Positions 48,549-61,600 of a DNA stretch of 64,000 nucleotides are shown here, piece by piece; positions within the stretch are counted from its first letter, which is position 1; every line of letters starts with the position of its first letter. The notes beneath the pieces were generated by a model. The model ran no database searches and was not told the DNA's origin. It saw only the letters and a list, made by a program, of their open reading frames with translations. Position numbers and translations under genes: made by a program. This DNA comes from Urechis unicinctus (lineage: Eukaryota > Annelida > Polychaeta > Xenopneusta > Urechidae). The stretch lies in the NCBI GenBank assembly GCA_034190875.2, contig CM067346.1, positions 44,747,355-44,811,354 of the forward strand. Direction: 5' to 3'.

Positions 48549-51450
48549 TGATGCTTAGGATTTAGTCTTTACTGTAAGGTTGCTCCGATTATTGGCGATA
48601 AAAGAAAGATTCCTCCGTGCTCGCGAAAAGTCAACCAGTAGTATCACAATAATGTGTAGGAACATTGAGCGCGTATGCTAAGTTCTTGCAATGATAAGGC
48701 AACTGCTGCCACCTATATTTTGTGAAGTTTTTTTCGACGAAACCTCTTTGCCGACAAGTTATATGATTGCTTGTATTCTGGATTTTAAGTTTTTGTAGTC
48801 TTTCATATGTATGCAAGAACTCTTGACAGAGCAATTATAATGTTTTTGGGTCCCAAAGGCACGACAACACCATGAAACAAGCAAGTCGCGCTGAATAATT
48901 AACGATCGCATCTTAAAAGTACATGGCGCAATGGACGTTTTGGTTTACTGGTATTCGTAATCCATCATCGGCCATAATATGCTTCAACGCAGATTAAATG
49001 GTCTATGGTGAGTGGACAACAAGCGGATCTTATCTGCATCATATACACACATTATTACAGTTGAGTGGTCATCATCCATCAATCTACTGTTGTTTGTATA
49101 CATCGCATGTAGGCTGTGGTAGAATATCTGCTCGTATTAATTGGCAGCTAGGCTATACACAGCAGCAGATAGCATAATACCAATTTACATAGATCCCAAC
49201 GTAAATGGCAGTAACCGAGTCATCTTGTTGCTTTTTCATACCGTTGTTTTCTGTCTGAACTAATCAAAGAACCAAAATGATTCATTTCATATTGACCAAT
49301 GTGCTATTTCCAATCTTCTACGTGATGTACTATTTTTATGGGCACACGTGCGCTTTTTGGAAAAAAGAAGCGCCTACATTTGTCATTAACTGAATAACGT
49401 TAAGTGCTTAGATGCACACCAAGCGTCGTTAAATTACCAAAAATGTTGTTTATTGGTCGCACATGGTGCTTGTTGTTCTCTCATATTAATGCTAAACAAA
49501 CTGTGCTGAAAACTTGTTGATTGGATTTCCGACAATCAGTCGACATATTTAGCATCCTGAAGAGAATTATGCGGCTGATTCAAAGCACCAACAGCATTTC
49601 ATCATTTATGAGCGCTAGAGGGTCACAAAAGTCGCTCTGAAGATGAGATTATATTCAAATTGTAAAAAGATGACTTGGTTCGAAGAGTATTTGAACATCG
49701 ATGTAGGACTTCATAAATAATTGAGCACACATCATCTAATAGTGTAATGTTTTCCGTTCGAGAACGACAGTAATGTAGCCATTATTATGCGACACATACT
49801 ACGCGAAAATAAAGCGCAACGTAGAAATTTGTACCTTACAAAATAAGTGCTATTCATCACACCGTTATCACAACCAAATAAGCTTGCTTTATTAGGTTTA
49901 ATATCGGTGTCTGGAGGCAATTCTCGGTTTGCCTTTTGCAAAATGAGGCATCCGAGGTAGCCAAACTATTATCAGGAAGGCTTGGTTGTATGCTTCTTAC
50001 GTGAATATAGCGCGAATTTGTGTTTAGACAATTAGTGCAATAGCAGACTATGATTCTATATAAATAGCTTTTCCGACTTGGGCTTTTACATTAAAACAAG
50101 CCACACAGCAGCCTACATGATTGAAACACTTGCTGAAGGCATTGGCGGCAGCAAGTATTTCATACACTGAGTAGTTATCTTTAGTTGGTTTAATGTGGCA
50201 ATGCTATCCTAACTTCAACTGTGGGTCATAACAATCATATGTAAGGTGTTCGGCAATGTCCGGCATCCAGGGCCTGAAATACATCAAATACCCATTTCCG
50301 AAATAGAATATTACTTGCATGTTGATAAATTTCGTTAAAAAGCGTTGTTTGTGTCTCTGATCGATGACTCGCGCATCTACACCCTTTCATTGCTACACAC
50401 GCGGTGTAGAGCATTTGTTATCCGTTGACGCAAAACATTGTTCATGGCAAAAGTCTACCAATCCAGTAACGATTCCAATGATAATAATGCTAGGCTGTAT
50501 ATGTATTAACGAAAGACACATAACATTCGTTCATAATTGAGTGAGTGGTACAGTACATTATGTAAAGTCTATGTGCATACTTTAGTTGTCCGTGTAGTTG
50601 ACTGAGGAAATGCGGTACTTTCACCGATGTTTATTGCTAAACGAATCGTGTCAGCCAATGTTTAAAGCCATACAAAAATTAATGTATCAACATCTACAGC
50701 ACACTTCAGCCATTGGTCTTTTCACGGTTTATTAGGTTATGATAAGAGAGTCCCAATATTATTCGTCAGATATGGAGTTAAAGACGTAGAATGTACTGTA
50801 AGGAAGGCTATCGTCAGAGGGAGAGACTGAAACAAGGGTAGGCGTTACTATCGTGGAGGCTTTTGTTTCATACACCCGAGTGGCAAAGCATTAAAACGCA
50901 GGAAACAACGTAGCACAATTTTTGTGTTTTACATAACAATATGAGTATCCAACTCAGGATAGACAATTCTCTGTTCGCATAACAGCCACAGGTCGAATAT
51001 GTTTCACACTAAGCATCAATGGCTTTGTGAGTTATGCTGCTTGTATTACATTGATAACTTGAGCATGTGTGCAAGCGTTTTGTATTAAAAGAGCAATATT
51101 ATCTCAATGGTAATTATCATTTGGGTACAGGGAACTTTAGTGCCGTATCATGTTTACCTCTCAGTTGCAATATTCTCTTACTATACTATGCCTCACTGAT
51201 TTCATAGCTCGCAGTGACACGTAATGTAGACTGCCGGACTGGCAAGAAAAACATTTGCTCTCTGCGTAAGCAAAGTTAGACATAGATGTACGTTGAGTAT
51301 TAACTTTACAGCTTTAATAATTAATGCCTCAATGCAGCCTAGTCATGCACATACTCATCGAGACCGCCCTGTTGCTAGTTAAGTGGGCCTCGATGACGGT
51401 CGTCCTCCTCCTCCTTATATAAAACTCATATATTCACTCGAGCAGATACG
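48549..51450. other. Long non-coding stretch
   Basis: No open frame above background, apart from chance frames of 67-69 codons. A short inverted pair CATCGAGACC..GGGCCTCGATG at about 51357-51396 is followed by a CCTCCTCCT run. Confidence 0.4.
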
Positions 51451-51456
51451 GCAGGC

Positions 51457-51486
51457 ATATATTATACATATATTATACATATATTA
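51457..51486. repeat. Three-copy 11-base tandem repeat
   Basis: ATATATTATAC is repeated nearly three times in a row. It is simple AT-rich sequence with no further meaning visible. Confidence 0.8.
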
Positions 51487-54015
51487 AAGGTCTAGCAGGT
51501 AGTATATATTCAACAATATCTATCATTCATTTAATATACCGGGTAAAGATAATGTTTCACTGCGTGGTGTAAGATAGTATGCAATACTACATGATCAAAT
51601 GACCTTTACTGAACACTTGAAACGCTTTGGTGACTTTCCTGCATATCATCATAAGGAAACAGAGTGTCGCAACATGAACACCACAAGTTATATTTGGGAA
51701 GAAATTTACCATATCGATACGGCGATTGAAATGTAATTCTACAAGTCTATATTTTAGGCTTAATATCAGTTTTAGTATTTCCTATGTTGGCCATGCAAAA
51801 CTTACAGTGGTATTTATTTTAAATAAAAAAATTAACTGCATATACGTGTGCAATTTTTGAATTAATGGGCATAATATGCAGATCAGGGAATCGATTTATT
51901 TCGAATTGCACCGATTTCTTCTGCGCCAGAATCTTCATGCAAAGGCAGAAATGGACATGGTAAAGAAAATGGATTCAACTGTGACAAATTCTTTGTTATG
52001 CGTTATTCAAAAATCCTAACAGACCTGGTTTTATTCAAATATGTTGTATCATCGAGGCCGACATATTCCATTATTGGTAATATTAGCAACGCCAACAAAT
52101 GAATAAATAAGGTGTTATCGCTGTATTTGAAACCAGTAAACATATTTGTCCAAATTATTCTTCTCTAAACACCCTTGTGGTACTTGGGTGATATGCGTGA
52201 CCAGTTAATTACGTAAAAATAAAACGGCAAAGAGCATTGCCAGATTGCTCTAAGTTTTGACCACTTTATTTATTGAGTACCAGTAGTTGTTTGATCTAAA
52301 AATATGATTATTCTGGAATATGCTGTCCTGCATGACTAACAGAGGAAAAACCTTAATACTTCGAATACTATAACAGCAGAAGAGTATTCCATATACACAA
52401 TTGATAACATCGCTTGCCAGCAATCAGGTGATCATTATCATGCAACGTTCAAACTTAATTCCGTGAGCGTTCTTTGCTGAAAGCGGGTGCCCCTTGTTGA
52501 CACACGTGAATATTTGTTGTGCACCCAGCCAATGGTTAGGTGATATGAGATTTACTGCCAATATATATTACATGGACCGAATTTAGCTTTCTCCTTAGAT
52601 AGAAGCTACTACGTGGAATACCATTAACGATCATTGGAAAATAGATGTTGGTTAGCAATACCTAATAAGAAAAGATCGGTTGGCTCGTTTTGTTATTGAT
52701 GAAAAATTACCGGAAAAATCATAATTGGCACAGCTAATTTTCGAATGAGTCTAAGTGTTTAATTTAGCACGCGCTGCAATAATGTACATAAAGAGTATTT
52801 TCATATGGGATGCATCCTTCTCTTTACGATTCTCTGCTATATTGCGATGCATATTACTGATTAATGCAATATCATTGGATAGTAGTAAATACATGGGGCT
52901 GGACGCTTGAAACAAGGCTGAAATGATCCGTAACATCGCTTCGTAAAACATCCACTTCTGTTAGTGCATGTGGAGCGCTGCTAGATTGCCCTTAAGTGGC
53001 TACTATTTAATCAAATAACCTAAATGCCATTTTAGTGAAAACGATCTTTCGGCCATACAGGTGCCAAAGTTGATTACAACCGGAGCAACTAAAGGTTATT
53101 TGTTGATTTTTCATCATTACACGATCTCCCAAGGATAAGATCATCTGTTTTCTCTCATCGGTTAATTTTCAATAAGCAGCACGAGAGCGAGAAATGATTG
53201 CAATTATGCCTTACGATGATCCAGATAGTTTTCTTCATTTTATTAAGGCGATTCATTTCAGGCTTGAACACCGTCTTATATTGCGTTCGCAGTAGGGCAC
53301 TATAACAGCCACATTTCCGTTCGATAAAGGCGTCTTGCCTACGGTGTGTGTCTTGCCAGGTTATAATATCAATCACTGATATGGGTTCCGCTACGTATAG
53401 GCTTCAAGTTAATAAATGATGGCATGTTTCGTACCACGAACAACAAGAAGCTGTTGCCTGTTATATATGCTTTAAAACGCATAAAGCACCATGGTGTTGT
53501 ATTGCACAGTCACCTATGAAAGCCCATGCTTCTTCGGATTCAAAATATTGTGTGTTTAAATTGTCATTTACTTATCCATGACCATTCATCTTTTTAGCTG
53601 GAGATATTACAAGTAAAGAATTTTGTTGTCTAAGTCGATTCATCATCGTAATAATAAGAAAGTAAGTAATTTTATTCAGAAAGATACTCATAAACAAACT
53701 ATAATCACTTCATCAGACGTTTATAGACTGTGTACCTTGAATAAGAATTCAATTTTTTTGCTTAAATTTGCAGCGTCAACAGATGGTTGACCTAGATGTT
53801 CCCATTGGCTGTTTACCAATCTTATTGCATATTAGTGCATATTTTGGCATTGGGGTTGTCAATTTCGCTTTTATTATGAGTTGAATGAGTTTACGTAGAC
53901 ACAGGATAATTAGCATCGATCTCCGCTTCGATTGTAGTTTTCAAGCAAAATCTTACAAGCGAACGTCATATTTAATCTCCACACTACACAGGACTAAATT
54001 TGAAAGACTAGAAGA
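51487..54015. other. Long non-coding stretch, nothing recognised
   Basis: AT-rich sequence without repeat matches or convincing frames. Confidence 0.4.
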
Positions 54016-54020
54016 AAAGC

Positions 54021-54170
54021 AATATAACTTACCTGTGACAGTGTAATAGGGACAAAGTATTATTGCTTACCTGAGATCCTTCTAGAAGTAAACCGTTACT
54101 GCTTACCCGAAGGTCTGCAAGGAACATATCATTATTACTTCCCCGAGTCAACCAGCTAGGAGTCAAGTAT
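54021..54170 (+). repeat. Degenerate minisatellite, four units of 36-40 bases
   Basis: Units begin at about 54021, 54061, 54097 and 54133. Each carries TATTGCTTACCTGA or a close variant (TACTGCTTACCCGA, TATTACTTCCCCGA) near its left end and a purine-rich right half ending near TAT or CGT. They are old enough that few positions are shared by all four. Confidence 0.7.
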
Positions 54171-57100
54171 TATAACAAAATTGCTGCGAAATTTATCCCG
54201 CACAAAGTTACATTGTAAATATGTCGCCAATTGCTCATTCAAAGTTTGTTTGTTTAACGCTCATTCAAGCTTATGGCCATGGTGTACGCTGTTTAAGTGT
54301 CATTGTATGACCTTGAATTATTATTATCTGTTACCGAAAGATCTTGTATTGTATTTCCCGAGTGTTTCATTTATCTGGCATGTTTCATGAACAGTATTTA
54401 GGCGTTTAATGTTAATTTCACAGCGCTTCACGATGTATCTGATATTTGATAGTCCCCGTTTTATGCCCGGAAGAGTGACTGCATGGACGAATACTGGGTG
54501 GCGTTTAAGCTGGGTTTCCTCAGTCGGAATTGCAACAAGATCGGTGATGGGAAAGAGAACACAATATTTACTTGGGCTTCCGGTATTAATATGTAATACA
54601 TCCCCAAAGTAGTTTGAAGTAGAAACCATTAAATCGTAGCTTATGCTTTGGACAAATGATAATATGTCAAAAACAGTCCGTAAATGTGCAAGTAAGTTCT
54701 GTCGCTGTCAAATTGGAGACGGTGCACAAGGTGTACGAACATATGCATACGTGGTTTTCCGATTTGTCGCAGCGCTGTTAGATAAGTACAGTAACCGAAT
54801 GCAATGGTCCATTTTTTACAAGCCTTAATGTCACACTTGCATGAATTATCAGAGCTTAGACTCATCTATATAGGCCACATGTCAGAACAAACCCTCCGAT
54901 GACCTACTGACTTGCCACATTACATCTTCTAAGCACTCCGGTATATATCCGCTTAAGGGAGTTAGACCAGAGTGGAAGCTTCCAATAAGTGTCCCAATAT
55001 ACATAGCCATTCGCTTGTTGATGTAGACCGAGCGTAGCCGAGTACATTCAATTATTACCTTAAGGTCATGTATTGCTCTACTAAGGCGGTTCTCTGTATA
55101 TATCATGGCGCCAGTTAATGTCATTTTATCCATCCCTATTATTACGTCTTTGTACGTTGTTAATTACGGGTCAATGGAATACAACATAGCAATATCGGAA
55201 TTCATTCAATAAGGATAATGAAATTTAGTCAAGGCTGTTCCTTGGTTATAAGTCTGCAAATTGCAAATTGTGTTGGAATAACTATTAACATATCTTTATA
55301 TCTGCCCATGAAAGCTTAACTTCTCATACATGCATGTGTTGGTCTCAACCATCGCGAAAACATAACACTCTTTTTATTGAGAAACCGCTTGTAAAGGCAC
55401 ACCAAGAATGTCGTGACTAGAATCTGATAACCAAAAACACCTTTACACTTCCAGGTTCAAAGTCACAATGAATTGCGAAACACCATGTTAACCAATAGCA
55501 ACAATGTCAGCGGTGAAGTATACCTTGATGGCGTATTCATAATTGCAACTATAGAATCGATCGATAGTATCTTGATATAAATATAGCTTATGATGTAGCC
55601 ATGATTCCTAAATAAGCACTATTGGTGCTCAATAGATAACGTGTTATTGTTAGTGTCAGGCTATGGTATATGTCCTATCATTTATACGTTTGATCCTATA
55701 ATGCATAATTTTTGCCGTTAAAGTATATGTCAAACTGGTAACGTAGACGATTGAGAAAGGTTTCCATGTTGTAAATTGTGTTTCAATGTCTGTTTCCGAA
55801 ATCTATACAATACATTAACTTAGCATCTAATGGTGTCTAATGAAACGATTCACCTTCCTGCCTCCCATACTGTTGGCTCTCTTCGGTATGCCCTGTACAG
55901 TTATATATGGATCGGTATAATACTATAAACAATGTAAAGCGTAATGGATGTGTTGTAGTGTGGCTCCGACTAGAGCAGCAGTGCGTGTTGTTAAACTAGG
56001 TGCTATGGCCGGAAGCAATCGCCATTATGGATCTCATTCCCGTGAAGCAAGTAGCTGCGACTGATGCTGCTTCTCTTGGGACTATCAGTTTAACAGTTTA
56101 AGTACTATATAAGAGCATAAGTACTAAAAGCGTTCATTGCAAAGGGTTTGCGTTGATACAACCATTAAACGAAATTCCTACTATTGTGAATACATATTTA
56201 TCGAAATCTAGGCTTTTTAATTGAATGATGTAAGCCTCCTTTTCTATTACACATTCTCTAGCAGCCCGACAAAGCATACACAAGCTGTTGGTAATCAAAT
56301 ATCACGTACTTGTTCTTAGCACAATGGCTTCTTCGTGACCGTTACATTTTGATGACTTTCAATGCACGTCTTCGATTTGGCTTTTTAATGAATAAAGAAG
56401 ACCAACCTTTTCTGCGAAATATTTGACATCTGACGCAGGGGTTTGCTCGGGTGGATACCAGTGAGAGCCGACCCATTATATGGAGATGACAATGTACACG
56501 TGACGTTTAAAACAGTGCATGTCTGACTGGATAATCCCTGCCCCTGTGGTAAACCCATAAGCTTGTGCACAATTGTGTTATTGCTAGTTTATCCGGAATT
56601 ATTTAGAGAAAATATATGATAGAGATACATAAACTACATTTGTGGTGGCAAGTCTTTTGGTTTGTATAAATTGCTACACGCAGTACCTTCTTTATGAGGT
56701 TAGTTATTCTCACAACCAAGAAAACTCATACGTTAAATTTTAATTTGCCGTCAAAGCAATATAATATTTGCCGTTGACGTAAATATTCAGCTACATTCTC
56801 AATCTTTCTGAATGCTCCAATCGACCTTTGCATGGACGATTACAGAGTAATTTCAAGATGCCTGAAACGTTTTGTTTCTGTCTGAATATATAGCTGATCA
56901 AACCGAACAAATCCGCCCAGTGCAACTGTTCGGAAGCATCATACTGTTGAGGATCTCATCTTCATCCCACAGGGAAAGCATCAGCTCCATATTATATGGT
57001 TCCTTTCCTGCTGCTTTGAGAGCTTTACACATTCTTTATGCAATGCAGCATCGTAAGCATTGAATAGGTTCAAATGGTTTTGATATTTTGTCCTTTTTTT

Positions 57101-58070
57101 CGGTTTAATGCATCAGAGTATACTATCGTTTATATAATTAAATACCAATGCAACCGTTAATAACTTAATATGGGGGGGACACATGAAAGGTGAAGGTCGT
57201 AATACCGGGGCTTCTGGCTGGTGAGGTGGCGACCTGGGTTCGCTTTACGATGCAAATCAAGTTGCAAATCACATGACCGCTCGAAACGTTCTCTCTTCGC
57301 AAAGCAACTGTGATTTGATATAACTATTATTTTGGAGGTCTGATCCACGACTACAACTCCAAAAGGCATCAAACTTAACAGCTATAAGTTAGTTTATTAG
57401 GTAGCCTAAATGGTGCAATATAATGATTAACACGATAACGATGATGATGTTCATGATGTAGGAAACAATGGCGATGGTAATGGGGGCGAAAATCATTCTG
57501 GCGAGTACTGTCTGTAATAACCAACGGTAGATTCGCACAGCGTGTTACTTAGTTGAAGTGTTAACACCCAGTTCCTGCTCTTTGTGGATCAGTATTATCT
57601 TTTTGTGCTCAGTTTCTGCTGTGCATTGTTGCTATACATTTTACGAAGGAGAAATATCTCTCAGTAAATGGAGTTGATGGAATTTTTGGATAGGAACTGA
57701 TCGCCAATCGTCCCTTTTATTATTAACTATCGATAGAGACGAAGTTTTAGACCTAACATACAACGTTTGACATTTGTGTAATTCTCGTATTTTACATAAT
57801 TCCGCTACAATAGATCACCACGGTCCCGTGAGGCAGATTTTAAAAGGTCAAATGTCGCAAGATAAGGTTGTTCTCGGCAATATACCCTTCCACAGAGATT
57901 CTAGAATGTACTGGAACATTGTTCAATTATTCCTCACGAGTAGTCTTTCACAGTCGTCAACGCCATTTCAATGTCATGACTGAGGTCTAGGTTTAATTTG
58001 TGCGTAGTGACAACAATACGACAAGACCATTTTAGAAAATGACGCCATTCAATTCGAAGATTGTCTTGGA
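54171..58070. other. Long non-coding stretch with low stop density near its left end
   Basis: Between 54181 and 55133 several frames of 60-101 codons are open on both strands, which is slightly denser than elsewhere. They contradict one another and none has a recognisable domain. A loose GAT-rich run lies near 57425-57480. Confidence 0.35.
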
Positions 58071-58077
58071 CAAAATG

Positions 58078-58165
58078 CGGTAGTTACGTTGCATGTGATC
58101 TCGGGTTTGACAATTACCGTTTCGTGAAGACGAAGAATTAAATGCACCAACTGTGAATACAATGC
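58078..58165 (+). repeat. Direct repeat K, unit 1
   Basis: GTAGTTACGTTGCATGTGAT plus CTCGGGTTTG, then CAATTACCGTTTCGTGAAG and AATGCACCA, recur 400 bases downstream with few changes. Weaker similarity continues to the right of both units (for example CCTATTTTCGATATTACACT against a TCTATTTTCGGGGTGTAATT block). Confidence 0.85.
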
Positions 58166-58477
58166 CTACCAATTAATTGTCTGGTAATAAGTTACTGCTC
58201 CTGTTTATCAAAAGGTGTGTGGATATGCCTTTTAATCAACAGATAATACTGTTTCGCTTCACATATATAACTGACAATTGTCGTGCGACTTTAGCCCTAT
58301 CCTATTTTCGATATTACACTTGGAAAAGGACAGCTTGACATCACATTGACGATCGATTTGATATAAATAGCAACACTGCCCGTCATACTGGCGATCATCG
58401 CCCAGATGAAATAGAATCAGCATAATATTGGCCTGCAATCGTCGAATACCAAGATTTGCCTTAAATTAAACATTTAT

Positions 58478-58565
58478 GTGGTAGTAACGTTGCTTGTGAT
58501 CTCGGGTTTGGCAATTAACATTTCGTGAAAACGAAGAATAAAATGCACCACCCAGAACATTATTG
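58478..58565 (+). repeat. Direct repeat K, unit 2
   Basis: Second unit of the 400-base duplication. A shorter, weaker third match (TTTTGTGAACC..ATAAGACGAAATGCACCGA) occurs at about 59590-59626, so a small dispersed family is likely. Confidence 0.85.
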
Positions 58566-58699
58566 TTAATTCGTAATTATATCGACTTGCATCAAAGGGC
58601 TTGCAGAATATCGATTAAATTTCCTTTTCCAATTAAAATATGGGATCAATCAGATTTGTCGCAGTGCAAAGCAATTTTCATTTAATTCGACAGCGCCCT

Positions 58700-61600
58700 A
58701 GGTATTATTCTGCGACTTAGTATATGCTTCCAGTTAGTTATTATTCCGGTCCAAACAGAGCCACATCTCTGTTCTATTTTCGGGGTGTAATTTGACTATA
58801 TTACCTACTTCAGCCCATTGACGACAGGCATAAACTGACTTTAAGGGTGTGTACTTAACAGCAGTTAACGGTAAATGGCTTATGCTGATTGAACTTAATT
58901 AAAGTGCGTCAAAAGGCGTCTCGTTGGAAGCCAGTGGACATTTGTAGCACTCGTTTGCCACATAATATTAGTTAAACCAGCGACGATTGCCGCAAAAACG
59001 ATTCCACCAACGCGCGTATTACCATGACAGATGTGTTCTTAGATGTAATCACTATGAAAATATCAATGAATTAATAACATACATAGGCGATATCATGGCA
59101 GAAAACTTACTGTTGGAAAAGCACATTCCGTTTGATTTCCTAACAAAATAAACTTTAAGTTCAAAGTTGAATAGCTCTACTAAAGAAACTCTATTTCTTA
59201 ACCTATGGCTTGAGGCAGCTTAATATTCTAAAATGAATGCAACGAATAAATATTATCTGGCTGAAATATCTTTCCAATTTTTCTCACCATTACAACTTGG
59301 CATATTCATAAGCATGATCACTAAATCAAGCGCTCGATCTGTATAAGATGAGACAAAAACCGGAATTAGCTACTTTTGTAGTGGAAGTTATGTACGAAAG
59401 ATTGATACTCGCTGCGCCATGAATACTCGTGCTAAGATCTGGCTAAACTGTACTTATGCCACATTGACAATTCCTGCCCGTGTACTTATGTATTAGCGGT
59501 GCTACTTAGGCGTCAATATATGATCATTATAGAAACGTCTGCGATAGACCAAGAAAATAGTAGCAATGTTTAGTGCAACAATTAAGGTTTTGTGAACCAA
59601 ATTAACAATAAGACGAAATGCACCGATAGAAATTGATATTCATTACTACGAAAGAGAGCAAAAAAAAAAAATCCTACCAAACTGCCAGCAGCATTACAGT
59701 TTTGTTTTGGTAGTATGACACGATTCGCAACATGCTTCCTTGGATTATTATGCCAATCAATTATATCATTCGCATTGACATACTACCCGTTAAGCATTCA
59801 GTGACTTTAATTGCAATTCACTCTCTTTCACTTCGACAATTGGTGTGACATTCAAGCGATGGTATTCAATTTTTCAGGGTCAATATATTGTCCCTGTATG
59901 ATGTCCTTCTCACATAAAAATGGGTACATGTTCAGAATACTTCCTGTCTATATTGGTGATGTCTCCTGAATAGCCACACAAAACATATCGATTAATTCTG
60001 CGCATGAACGTTGTTTACACCGTCACAAACTTATCTTATGAGGCTCATTGGCATTTTGCTTCTAGAATGCCTTCCTAGTTGAGACACACGGAAAACTGCT
60101 AAACGACCATTTCCTTGACGCGCTAGTTTATACAACTGACTGGGTTCTGGTGCATATAGCGTCACTATTTCTAGATATTATTTAACACGGCAGCATAAAA
60201 ACAAGTTAGTTGTGGGACACACAGTACTTTCTTCTTACAATTGTTGTTCGGGCAATGACATAGTTGAAATCGCCAGCAATAAATGCGGTACTTAAACGGC
60301 ATAGGTGAACCCCAAAAGACTTTCGTCACAGAGTTTCTATTGTTAAATCAGCTGATGGTGCTACATTTGCTTACAATGATCATGTGTTCTATCTAAAAGC
60401 ACACAAATACAGTTTTAAAGGGACCCTAGTGCAAGAGAAAAAAATAATGGTAATATTGGGGCTCATCGGCACTTTCAACATCGAGTTGATATCGCGACGG
60501 TGATGGTCGAGGATGACAGTGATGCTTAGGCAGCTCCCCTTAAGTGCCAGTGGACAATTGGCACAAACCCATCACCACAAACCTAGCTGCGAAACCCAAA
60601 CCGCTGGGACGAAGGTCCAGCACGGTGCTATTGAGGTTATCGGTCGAGCGCAGCCCTTTCCGAAGATGGAAGCGTCACTTAACGTGATAGTCCCAGTCAC
60701 ATACAAATAAAATGCTTTTCAACAACATTGCAGTAATATTGGCGCAGTATGAAATGTTATACGCGTCATTTGCGTAGTCATCGGATGATTGACACACAAG
60801 TTCGTTCTTTAAAAAATTCCTTGCTTCATATACCTGGCAAACGTTAAACTTATGTTATCTTCCCAATTGGCACTATATCACCTCCGGGATGTTTCAAGCT
60901 CTGCTCGATTCATTGTCATCACGCAGTGTGTGTCACACGCCTGGTTGTAAGATAGCTTCATGTGAGTTACAGAATTGCCGCCACCTGGATTTACGCAAGG
61001 TTGTTATATATAAGTGTGGAGAACAGTGACCAGTGACAATAGGGCCCATAGATTGTCATTGAGCTTGGCACACGGGACACATGTAGCGGCACGTCAAGTT
61101 TTATTGCGAATTTTGTTCACCAGTTGATAGAGGCTCTATTTGCTCTACTCCGCAACAGCGATTAAGATATATTGCATCACCAAAGTGTTTGAGTGGATTG
61201 TAATTAGTTACATTCATATTAGGTTTTTGCATTGCGTTTCTTGTCAGTACCATCTAATCATGATAGTCACATCTATTATTAGATAGTCGGATGGTGATTC
61301 CTTACATATTTGTCCACATCAATGCATAGGATGCTGCTAGAGGATGTTGTGATTCATGCGATGAATGATATACAACCAAACATGCGTAGGAGGACATAAG
61401 GCACAGCTCAACATGCATTTTCGCTGTCTATACCGAACTTATGACCCGTTACGAATGGTTTTGTCTGACTTATTGACTCGGTTGTTCCGCATCAGTATGT
61501 TATTTTAATGATTATATGTATTGATATAAACGCAGTGTTTGCACGTATACGGCGTAAAACGTCTTTTGTCCCGTTAGACTCAGGCAGGCGGCCTATAGGA

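Noticed and set aside
48367..48558. Met/Asp-rich frame
   Set aside because: Artefact of the GAT/ATG simple repeat.
54181..55133. Cluster of open frames on both strands, possibly a gene
   Set aside because: The frames lie on opposite strands over the same bases and none has a motif; a modest local excess is not enough to call a gene.
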